Part shown: positions 1-5,727 of the stretch, in pieces
Layout of the letters: every line of letters begins with the position of its first letter
Numbering within the stretch: position 1 is the first letter of the stretch
Assembly (NCBI GenBank): GCA_002504495.1
Contig: DATC01000135.1
Span: forward strand, 1-7,042
Direction of reading: 5' to 3'
Length of the DNA stretch: 7,042 nt
Source: Methanomassiliicoccaceae archaeon UBA537
Lineage (GTDB): Archaea > Thermoplasmatota > Thermoplasmata > Methanomassiliicoccales > Methanomethylophilaceae
Program-made: the position numbers and the translations under genes
Notes under the pieces: model-generated
Seen by the model: the letters and a program-made list of their open reading frames with translations, nothing else
Database searches by the model: none
What the model was told of the DNA's origin: nothing

Positions 1-493
1 GGACGATTATCGCTATGGCCGGGACGAGAGCGCCGATGAAGGCGTTGACCACGATCCCCGCCTCCCCGGCGACCGATGAGAACGATATGCCGGTGACGAT
101 AGCGGAGACGGCTCCGAAGCACGCTCCGGACGATATGCCGGTGCTGTACGGATCCGCGAGCGGATTGACCATCAGCGCCTGCATGAGCACGCCGCATGCC
201 GCAAGACCCGATCCTGCGAGTATCGCCGCTACCACATGAGGCATGGCGGTGTTCCATATGTAGCGGTCCGCCCACCAGCACAGCGACCTGGGCTCGTACT
301 GGTTGCCGACCAGATGGTTCCAGATGATCTCGTAGGTCTGCCTCAGGGAGACTCCGTCGTACGTTGCAAGGGAGAAAAGGCCGATGAACAGCACGATCCC
401 CCCGATGCAGACGACCAGGAGCACGAGCTTGAGGAAGAGCACGCGACGATAGTCCGCGGCGAACTCCGTCCTGTCGATGGAACCGTCCTCCAT
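1..493 (-). CDS. FecCD-family ABC transporter permease (N-terminal part, cut by window edge)
   Basis: Inner part of an ABC importer for iron complexes, siderophores or cobamides; it would form the membrane channel with a second copy and an ATPase. Reading the minus strand from the ATG at 493 gives 164 codons with no stop before the window edge. Residues about 19-43 form a first membrane segment. Residues 85-124 carry the FecCD/BtuC signature: P85, a small-residue helix (AAILAGSGLAACGVLMQ) and then NPLADPYSTGISSGA at 110-124. The rest of the family length (about 330 residues) lies outside the window. A GGTG Shine-Dalgarno (499-502) sits 5 nt before the start. The gene lies 53 nt downstream of the substrate-binding protein on the same strand, which supports one importer operon. 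The family is clear; the substrate cannot be told from this part. Confidence 0.93.
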   Translation of the reverse strand, partial: MEDGSIDRTEFAADYRRVLFLKLVLLVVCIGGIVLFIGLFSLATYDGVSLRQTYEIIWNHLVGNQYEPRSLCWWADRYIWNTAMPHVVAAILAGSGLAACGVLMQALMVNPLADPYSTGISSGACFGAVSAIVTGISFSSVAGEAGIVVNAFIGALVPAIAIIV

Positions 494-522
494 GCGAACA
501 CCGGATGCTATATAGAATAAGG

Positions 523-540
523 ATGGGGCCGTGGCCCCGT
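523..540 (-). terminator. GC-rich hairpin between binding-protein and permease genes (attenuator or weak terminator)
   Basis: A stem of GGGGC/GCCCC (525-529 with 534-538), with outer A-T and G-T pairs at 523-540 and 524-539, encloses a 4-nt loop. It begins 6 nt after the TGA of the binding-protein gene. On the minus strand it is followed by a T-rich but not continuous T stretch (CCTTATTCT). It could reduce read-through so that binding protein exceeds permease, or protect the 3' end of the upstream message. The stem is seen directly; the role is inferred. Confidence 0.4.
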
Positions 541-546
541 TTGGTC

Positions 547-1950
547 TCAGGCCTTGCAGGCCTGGTACTTGGCGTAGTCGAAGTACGGCACGAGCTGGTC
601 GATCGTGTATTCCTTGAGAGGCTCGAGGCCCATGTCGATGCACTCCTGGAGGATGCCGTCCGCCCACTCGAAGGAGAAATACTCTCCATAGAGCGCCGCG
701 GCGGTGTAGGCCAGCTTGGCGGGTCCGGGAAGCAGGTTGTTGATGTAGGTGAGCCTGTCCTCGAAGCCCTTGAAGTATTCGGAGGAGAGGCCGCCCTTGT
801 TTTTGTGGTCCCAGGTCTCCAAGATGGTATCATTGGCGGCCTTTGCATCGGATACCCAATCGATGGAACGGATATTGACCAATGCATCAACGTCCTTGTA
901 GTTGGAAAGCGCCTCCACTGATTCCATTGGAGTGGAATTGTTCTGATACTTCGCGGCGAAATCCGCGTTGACCTCGCTGTACGGTTTCCCATGCGCAGTG
1001 AGAGAGGTGGAAGCATACGTCGAATCCGGACCGCAAACATAGTAGTACATATTGAAGGCTATGAACGTGGTCCTATCGACATCGGAAAGAGACGAAAGCT
1101 TTGAATCAATCTCGGATATCACTTTGTCTCTGAGCTGTGCGTATTTCTGTCCAATATCTTCAGTATCGGTTCCAAAAAGGTAAGAAAGGGTCAGCACAGT
1201 AGCACTGTCCACGACGGAATCGGCTGATTTGTAGGACAGCATGGGTATTCCAGCCGCCTTGAGGTCTGCATCCCTAGCCTCCGTAATCTGCGAGATTCCG
1301 CTGTAATCAACGAGGAATGCGCCTATCCCCTTCTCGAGATCGGCATCGAGCTTGGTGAAATTGGCCCAAGATGCATCAGTTATCTTCCTTTTGTCCCCTT
1401 TCAGATCGACCGCTTTATCGGTTATCGAGGACTGAGCATTGTCGTAGGAGAGGTTGAAGTAACCTGCCACATACTTTCCGCCACCGGCGTACACAAGAGG
1501 CATCTCCATGTTCGTTCCGTAGGTGACAACGTTCCTGAGAGGGTAGTCGACAGAGACATTGACCTCGTTGCCGAGGCGGTCGAGGGTGACCACGTAGACC
1601 TTTCCGGCCTTGCGGTCGATCATGTTCTGGAGTATGTCGATATCGTTCTGGGTGATTTCGCCGTCACCGTCGACATCGGCGAGAGGATAGTCGTCGAGGG
1701 ATTTGGCTCCGCTCTTGACGTCCTTCACGATCTCCATGTCTTTGCTATCGATGGTATAGTCGTTGTTCGCATTCCCGCGAATCATCAGAGAGGACTCGAT
1801 CTTCGCTTCGGAATCGTTCTTCCCGTCGTCTCCCGAGTTCAGGAGGACGGCGCATGCGGCAACAACGACGATGATTACGGCGATTATGGCGCCGATCTTG
1901 ATCATCATCGGTTTCTCCATGTTATCTAGATCCTTGAGCAATTGGCTCAT
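547..1950 (-). CDS. Membrane-anchored ABC substrate-binding protein with N-terminal dockerin type I domain
   Basis: Extracellular binding protein expected to deliver an iron complex, siderophore or cobamide to the FecCD permease encoded next. Of 467 residues, 15-37 form one hydrophobic segment with positive charge before it, suiting an uncleaved anchor; C33 in VAAC could also be a lipobox. Residues 59-112 contain two calcium-loop repeats of dockerin type I: N60/N62/D64/I67/D71 and D92/D94/D96/I99/D103. From about 118 a TroA/BtuF-like periplasmic-binding fold begins (YVVTLDRLGNEVNV, then NVVTYGTNMEMPLVYAG near 140-155) and runs to the end with the helical linker around 250-290. Start choice is uncertain. 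The ATG at 1950 fits a leaderless transcript from the TATA-like box at 1976-1983; the ATG at 1920 (M11) has an AAGGA site 10 nt upstream. Both keep the anchor. Stop is TGA. Confidence 0.9.
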   Translation of the reverse strand: MSQLLKDLDNMEKPMMIKIGAIIAVIIVVVAACAVLLNSGDDGKNDSEAKIESSLMIRGNANNDYTIDSKDMEIVKDVKSGAKSLDDYPLADVDGDGEITQNDIDILQNMIDRKAGKVYVVTLDRLGNEVNVSVDYPLRNVVTYGTNMEMPLVYAGGGKYVAGYFNLSYDNAQSSITDKAVDLKGDKRKITDASWANFTKLDADLEKGIGAFLVDYSGISQITEARDADLKAAGIPMLSYKSADSVVDSATVLTLSYLFGTDTEDIGQKYAQLRDKVISEIDSKLSSLSDVDRTTFIAFNMYYYVCGPDSTYASTSLTAHGKPYSEVNADFAAKYQNNSTPMESVEALSNYKDVDALVNIRSIDWVSDAKAANDTILETWDHKNKGGLSSEYFKGFEDRLTYINNLLPGPAKLAYTAAALYGEYFSFEWADGILQECIDMGLEPLKEYTIDQLVPYFDYAKYQACKA

Positions 1951-1961
1951 ACATCCAATTG

Positions 1962-1983
1962 TTATAAACGATTCGGATATATC
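1962..1983 (-). promoter_or_regulatory. TATA-like boxes upstream of the substrate-binding protein gene
   Basis: Two A/T-rich boxes read on the minus strand. GATATATC (1976-1983) is centred about 29 nt before the ATG at 1950, giving a near-leaderless start there. TTTATAA (1962-1968) is centred about 45 nt before the in-frame ATG at 1920 and would give a roughly 20-nt leader containing AAGGA (1931-1935). The boxes are seen; which is used is inference from the usual archaeal TATA-to-start distance. Confidence 0.45.
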
Positions 1984-2285
1984 ATCCAGTTTAGGATACG
2001 CTAAAACGATTCTGTTCCGGAAAACTGCGCAAACACCTCGATTACGCCCGCCTCAGCCGTGCTCTGTGCCTAGAAGAACTCCCTGACGCACATGGATCGT
2101 ATGGGCCGCACTTCTCATGATGCTCTATGGCTTCGACTGGGTTGGCACCCGCATCGGCATGTCGATCACCAAGGGTTCGTCGAATGGATTGATAGACTGA
2201 TGACCGCCCTCCCAGCATTCCATGCTCCATCCTTGTGATCCATCATCGAATCCCGGATGGCGTAAGGCGGAATGAACCATATCGA
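1984..2285. other. Intergenic stretch without a convincing gene
   Basis: About 300 bases separate the divergent promoters. Short open frames exist on the minus strand (2042-2230 and 2125-2313, 62 residues each). They overlap in different frames, match no family I recognise, and the second begins inside the repeat at 2286-2321. They have no clear Shine-Dalgarno. The stretch is richer in C+G than a typical promoter region, so it may hold the decayed remains of a gene. I see no tRNA cloverleaf, long repeat or oligo-T terminator in it. Confidence 0.4.
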
Positions 2286-2321
2286 TTGAATTGTAATGCG
2301 TATTTATGCACAAGAGTTCAA
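2286..2321. repeat. 36-bp imperfect palindromic repeat, copy 1 (operator-like, upstream of DUF4143 ATPase)
   Basis: The element begins TTGAATTGTAATGCGTA and ends GTTCAA. Aligned without gaps to copy 2 (3626-3661), 29 of 36 positions agree. The outer arms TTGAA/TTCAA pair perfectly, and a core around ATGCGTA/TTTATGCA pairs with one G-T; the middle of the arms is degenerate. It ends 3 bp before the TATA-like box of the ATPase gene, where a bound protein would block or position transcription. It could equally be the boundary of a mobile cassette. Confidence 0.65.
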
Positions 2322-2324
2322 TAC

Positions 2325-2332
2325 AATTATAT
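2325..2332 (+). promoter_or_regulatory. TATA-like box of the DUF4143 ATPase gene
   Basis: AATTATAT is centred about 29 nt before the ATG at 2358, the spacing expected for a leaderless or nearly leaderless archaeal message. No Shine-Dalgarno precedes the ATG, in agreement. This decides the start against the in-frame ATG at 2235, which lies upstream of the box. Confidence 0.55.
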
Positions 2333-2357
2333 CTCCTGTAAGCATCATCCGATCCAT

Positions 2358-3629
2358 ATGGAGATCAAGAGAGACCTGTATCTCGAGAAGCTGTGCTCCC
2401 GCAGGTGGAACGGCATGATCAAGGTCGTGACGGGCATCAGGAGATGCGGGAAGTCGTACCTGCTCTTCACCATCTTCAAGAACCGTCTGCTGTCGGAGGG
2501 CGTGGATCCGAAGGATATCATCGAGATCAAGCTCGAGGAGATGGAAGCCGTCTCTCTGAGGAACCCCGTCGCGTTGTACGAGCATGTGAGGTCTCTGACT
2601 TCCGATGGGAGAAGGAGATACGTGTTCATCGACGAGATCCAGATGGTCCCGAGAATCAAGAATCCGTATCTTGAGGGCGGAGAAGACATAACCTTCTATG
2701 AGCCGCTGAACAGTCTCCTCAACACAGGATATCTGGACATCTACGTCACAGGCAGCAACTCCCATATGCTCAGCTCCGATGTTCTTACGCAGTTCCGCGA
2801 TCGCGGCGACGAGATACGTTTGCATCCGCTGTCGTTCTCCGAGTATCTCGCCGCTATAGGCGGAGACAGGATATCGGCGTACAACGATTATCTCACGTTC
2901 GGGGGCATGCCCCGGGTCCTTTCCATATCATCGGACAAGGACAAGGCGGATTATCTGAAGAACCTGTTCGCGGAGACCTATCTGAAGGATATCCGGGAGA
3001 GGCATGCGATCGAGCATCCCGAGGTTCTGGAGGGATTGATAGATTTCATCAGCTCCAACATCGGCTCCCTTACCAATCCCAAGCAGATCGCCTCGCATTT
3101 CAAGAATGTGAGCGAAGGCACCGTCAGGACATACCTGGATTATCTCAAGGACGCGTTCCTGTTCTCCGAATCGCAACGTTACGATGTGAAAGGGAGGAGA
3201 TACTTCTCCTATCCTCAGAAGTACTATTGCGAGGACCTCGGCCTGCGCAACGCTCGTTTGAATTTCAGGCAGCAGGAGATGACCCATCTGATGGAGAACG
3301 CGATCTACAACGAGCTCAGGTCGAGGGGATACTCCGTCGACGTGGGCGTGGTGACGGTGAACTCCAGGAAGCCGGACGGGAGATCCGTGCGCATCCCCAA
3401 AGAGATCGATTTCGTAGCGAACAGGTACGATGAGAAGGTGTACATCCAATCTGCCTTCGCAATTCCGGATGAAGAGAAGCTGCATTCGGAGACGGATCAG
3501 TTCAGATACACCGGCGACTCGTTCAGGAAGATCGTGGTCCGTGCGGATGTCGGGAACAGATGGTTCGACGATCAGGGGGTCCTGCACATCAACATCATCG
3601 ACTTCATGACGGATAAGAATCTGATTTGA
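2358..3629 (+). CDS. AAA+ ATPase with C-terminal DUF4143 domain
   Basis: Predicted ATP-binding protein of the AAA_14/DUF4143 type, common in many copies in anaerobic archaea and bacteria; its cellular role is not established. The chosen start gives 423 residues, normal for the family. Walker A is GIRRCGKS (26-33), Walker B VFIDE (89-93), a sensor-like TGSNS (131-135), then FRDRGDEIRLHPLSFSEY with the arginines and PLSF-EY typical of the family. A winged-helix-like region lies near 232-268. The DUF4143 part follows (KYYCEDLGLRNA, MENAIYNEL), with a PD-(D/E)xK-like remnant E349-I-D351 and Q364-S-A366; the lysine position is not lysine, so nuclease activity is doubtful. Residues before M1 in the longer frame (from 2235) look untranslated. 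The gene is bracketed by two palindromic repeats, the second covering its TGA stop, which suggests self-regulation or movement as a unit. Confidence 0.92.
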   Translation: MEIKRDLYLEKLCSRRWNGMIKVVTGIRRCGKSYLLFTIFKNRLLSEGVDPKDIIEIKLEEMEAVSLRNPVALYEHVRSLTSDGRRRYVFIDEIQMVPRIKNPYLEGGEDITFYEPLNSLLNTGYLDIYVTGSNSHMLSSDVLTQFRDRGDEIRLHPLSFSEYLAAIGGDRISAYNDYLTFGGMPRVLSISSDKDKADYLKNLFAETYLKDIRERHAIEHPEVLEGLIDFISSNIGSLTNPKQIASHFKNVSEGTVRTYLDYLKDAFLFSESQRYDVKGRRYFSYPQKYYCEDLGLRNARLNFRQQEMTHLMENAIYNELRSRGYSVDVGVVTVNSRKPDGRSVRIPKEIDFVANRYDEKVYIQSAFAIPDEEKLHSETDQFRYTGDSFRKIVVRADVGNRWFDDQGVLHINIIDFMTDKNLI

Positions 3630-3661
3630 ATTGTAGTGCGTAAATACGCACTACTGTTCAA
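3626..3661. repeat. 36-bp palindromic repeat, copy 2 (at the DUF4143 ATPase stop codon)
   Basis: Near-perfect inverted repeat centred at 3643.5. GTAGTGCGTA pairs over 10 bp with TACGCACTAC, then two non-complementary positions, then TTGAA/TTCAA pair over 5 bp; only AA is left between the arms. The TGA stop at 3627-3629 lies inside the left arm. In RNA it could form a strong hairpin, but no oligo-U follows on either strand, so a plain terminator is not obvious. Its match to copy 1 upstream of the same gene points to a shared protein-binding site or a cassette boundary. Confidence 0.75.
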
Positions 3662-3801
3662 TCATCACCCCGTATCGGTACGGCAAGGCGCAAGGCTGTC
3701 CCTCCGATGCTTCTTTCGGATGCGATCTGCTATCTTGCAAAGTACTATCCTATCGATTAGCAATTTGCATACATTATATACTATCATACTCATGACGCAT
3801 C
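3662..3801 (+). promoter_or_regulatory. Promoter region of the DUF234 ATPase gene
   Basis: ATTATATA (3773-3780) is centred about 25 nt before the ATG at 3802, and no Shine-Dalgarno is present, so a leaderless message is likely. The ATG at 3792 is out of frame. Upstream lie two small hairpins, CCGTA/TACGG (3670-3674 with 3679-3683) and TCCGA/TCGGA (3703-3707 with 3716-3720), which may belong to the 3' end of the preceding gene. A short palindrome GCAATTTGC (3760-3768) just upstream of the TATA box could be a regulatory site. Only the TATA placement is reasonably firm. Confidence 0.5.
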
Positions 3802-5199
3802 ATGTTCTACGGACGCGAGAACGAGCTGGAGGAGCTGAACAGGAGGTACTTTTCCAGCGGATTCCAGTTCATACCCGTCTACGGTCGCCGCAGAGTGGGG
3901 AAGACGGCACTCATCGACGAGTTCATCAAGGACAAGACGGCGATCAAGTTCACCGCCGTGAAGGGGTCGTACAACACCAACATGCGTCTCCTGGCGTCGA
4001 TCGTGCTGGGGGTGAGGAACGCTCCCGTCATGGAACTCGAGGACATACTGGAGGTCATGCACTCGAGGTTCGGAGAAAGGAGGTACGTGTTCGTCATCGA
4101 CGAATATCCCTATCTGGTCGGAAGCGACGAATCCGTGACCGGCATACTCAACAACTTCATCGAGAGCCACCTCGATTCAGAGGCTTTCATCGTCCTCTCA
4201 GGTTCGTCCATGAGCGTCATGAAGAACCAAATCCTCGGTGTGAAGAGCCCGCTCTACGGCAGGCACACCGGCCAGATCAGGCTCAGCCCCTTCCCGTTCG
4301 CTGAGATAAGGCATTTCCTTCCGAGCTATTCCGATGAGGAGCGTCTGATCGTATACGGGCTGGTGGGAGGCATCCCGTGGTATCTCGGCTTCTTCGATGA
4401 CAGGAAGAGCCTGAAAGACAACATCATCGAGAATCTGATCGATCCCCTCGCTGCGCTGAACAGGGAAGCGACGCTCCTGTTCGCAGAGGGGTCCGGATCC
4501 CCTGTCGCGTATCTCGATGTGATATCGTCCATAGCCAAAGGACACGACAGGGTAGGAGAGATGGCTGCAGATGCAGGATTGGAGACGTCCCGGATATCTG
4601 CACTCCTGAAGGACCTGATCCTCCTGGAGATAGTCGAGAAGATCAGACCGATAGACGACCCCGGATCGAAACGCACCATATACAGGATTAAGGACCACTA
4701 CCTCCGTTCGTACTACAGATTCATCTATCCGGGCAACGTCGAGGTGGAGAAGAGCCGCTATGAGGAGGCCTACGACGGCATCATGAAGGATATGGACACG
4801 TATCTGGGGCATGTGTTCGAGGACGTCTGCTCCGAATACGTCGGAAGGAGCTGCCGCGAGGTAGGGACATGGTGGGGCACCGACAGCTCCCGCCGCACGA
4901 AGGAGGAGATAGACATCGCCGCGTTAGGAAAGGGCCGCATGGTGCTGTGCGAATGCAAATACCGCTCGGAACCTGTGGGAAAGGATGTCATCGATACCCT
5001 GGTCAGGCGGGCAGGACTGGTGAAGAGCGGCCTTCCGAAGGATCTGATGGTGTTCTCCCGTTCGGGATACACCGAGGAGGCGGTGAGAGAAGCGGAATCC
5101 GAGAACGTCGTCCTTCATACGTTGGAGGATGTCTCGAAGCGATGGTCGATCGAGAGTTTTGAACAACCGATCGCCCGTGTCCGGACCTTTGTTTCCTGA
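3802..5199 (+). CDS. Archaeal AAA+ ATPase with C-terminal DUF234 (nuclease-like) domain
   Basis: Predicted ATPase of the archaeal ATP-binding family (ATPase_2 plus DUF234); biological role unknown. The start at 3802 gives the family's usual opening FYGRENELEEL. Walker A is GRRRVGKT (28-35), Walker B VFVIDE (96-101), a sensor-like LSGSS (132-136), then SPLYGRHTGQIRLSPFPF. A winged-helix-like region covers about 238-280, followed by YRIKDHYLRSYYRF. The C-terminal domain has a PD-(D/E)xK pattern, E369-I-D371 and E384-C-K386, more intact than in the neighbouring DUF4143 protein, so nucleic-acid cleavage or binding is possible but unproven. The last 15 or so residues (from about 450) are antisense to conserved codons of the convergent phosphoribosyltransferase gene and probably replace the original end. 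Total 465 residues; stop TGA. Confidence 0.92.
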   Translation: MFYGRENELEELNRRYFSSGFQFIPVYGRRRVGKTALIDEFIKDKTAIKFTAVKGSYNTNMRLLASIVLGVRNAPVMELEDILEVMHSRFGERRYVFVIDEYPYLVGSDESVTGILNNFIESHLDSEAFIVLSGSSMSVMKNQILGVKSPLYGRHTGQIRLSPFPFAEIRHFLPSYSDEERLIVYGLVGGIPWYLGFFDDRKSLKDNIIENLIDPLAALNREATLLFAEGSGSPVAYLDVISSIAKGHDRVGEMAADAGLETSRISALLKDLILLEIVEKIRPIDDPGSKRTIYRIKDHYLRSYYRFIYPGNVEVEKSRYEEAYDGIMKDMDTYLGHVFEDVCSEYVGRSCREVGTWWGTDSSRRTKEEIDIAALGKGRMVLCECKYRSEPVGKDVIDTLVRRAGLVKSGLPKDLMVFSRSGYTEEAVREAESENVVLHTLEDVSKRWSIESFEQPIARVRTFVS

Positions 5200-5727
5200 T
5201 TGAACGGAGACTTTGCTCCCCTTGAACATGTTCTCCGATCTCCTCACTCCATAAACGACACGGTCTCCGGGTTCGAACCCCTTCTGTATGACATTCGCCG
5301 CAATGATAATAGAATCAGTGACCTTGATGAGAGTATCGTGGATCTGTTTGATGGTATCGCCGGTATTGATTACCGCATCGGCCAGTATCACGGTGGATTT
5401 CTTCAGAATGTCCAAATTCTCGTTGATGAAGCTGTTGTTGCAATCATTCATCTTCCAACGGTTATCATGCTTCTCATCCAAGAACAATAGCGAGCAGTCC
5501 AAGACATCGGCGATACCCTCCCCGAAAGGCTCACCGGAGCGCAGAAGGCACACGACGGCAAACCTGTTCTCATTCGGCCTATCCGTGATGATCTCGTTTC
5601 CGATCATCTGACCCGATCTGCGATGAGCTTCCCTCAGTTCCCTGCCCTGCACACCCGAATCGCTTTTGCAAATCGAAATCAGATTCCGAAGCTCCGGGCG
5701 GTCCGAACATTCATTCAATATCTTCAT
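4924..5727 (-). CDS. Uracil-phosphoribosyltransferase-like protein with run-on C-terminal tail
   Basis: Type I phosphoribosyltransferase fold, closest in layout to uracil phosphoribosyltransferase, which joins a base to PRPP. Visible motifs: ELREAHRRSGQMIGNEII (30-47), VVCLLRSGEPFGEGIADVL (58-76), the PRPP loop VILADAVINTGDTI (113-126; the usual two acids are reduced to A116-D117), and near the end GPDTGDRLFKT (181-191), the counterpart of the GDAGDR-FGT end of uracil phosphoribosyltransferases. Those enzymes stop about there, so the native end is near 5152 (about 192 residues). The open frame continues about 75 residues to a TAA at 4924 as the antisense of the DUF234 ATPase; this tail looks non-native. 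Start is well supported: GGAGGTGA (5737-5744) lies 9 nt upstream. The start overlaps the kinase-HAD gene by 17 nt. Substrate may not be uracil. Confidence 0.85.
   Translation of the reverse strand: MKILNECSDRPELRNLISICKSDSGVQGRELREAHRRSGQMIGNEIITDRPNENRFAVVCLLRSGEPFGEGIADVLDCSLLFLDEKHDNRWKMNDCNNSFINENLDILKKSTVILADAVINTGDTIKQIHDTLIKVTDSIIIAANVIQKGFEPGDRVVYGVRRSENMFKGSKVSVQSGNKGPDTGDRLFKTLDRPSLRDILQRMKDDVLGFRFSHRLLGVSRTGEHHQILRKAALHQSCPPDQGIDDILSHRFRAVFAFAQHHAALS
5146..5199. other. Tail-to-tail junction of ATPase and phosphoribosyltransferase genes
   Basis: The plus-strand ATPase frame runs to its TGA at 5197-5199, while the minus-strand phosphoribosyltransferase frame needs 5152-5199 for its conserved GPDTGDRLFKT end. 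So this stretch is coding in sense for the transferase and probably only incidentally for the ATPase. Left of about 5146 the reverse holds. The likely joint is near 5146-5158. No intergenic space or terminator remains. Confidence 0.6.

Noticed and set aside
505..921. Plus-strand frame opposite the substrate-binding protein.
   Set aside because: It is antisense to the conserved C-terminal domain of that protein and lacks any known motif.
2042..2313. Two small minus-strand frames in the intergenic region as genes.
   Set aside because: They overlap each other in different frames, one starts inside the repeat, and neither has a Shine-Dalgarno or recognisable sequence.
2235..2357. N-terminal extension of the DUF4143 ATPase from the ATG at 2235.
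   Set aside because: The family opening (EIKRDLYLEKL) starts at 2358, and a palindrome and TATA-like box lie within the extension.
2286..3661. The two repeats as a minimal CRISPR array.
   Set aside because: They are 1.3 kb apart with a gene between, are imperfect copies, and there are no spacers or cas genes.
3636..4304. Long plus-strand frame overlapping the start of the DUF234 ATPase.
   Set aside because: Its sequence is Arg/His-rich with no family features and is a frame shadow of the real gene.
4198..4812. Long minus-strand frame opposite the DUF234 ATPase.
   Set aside because: It is antisense to well-supported ATPase codons and shows no recognisable domain.
5269..5281. GGGTTCGAACCCC resembles a tRNA T-arm.
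   Set aside because: No acceptor, D or anticodon arms surround it, and it encodes the GFEPG part of the phosphoribosyltransferase in frame.
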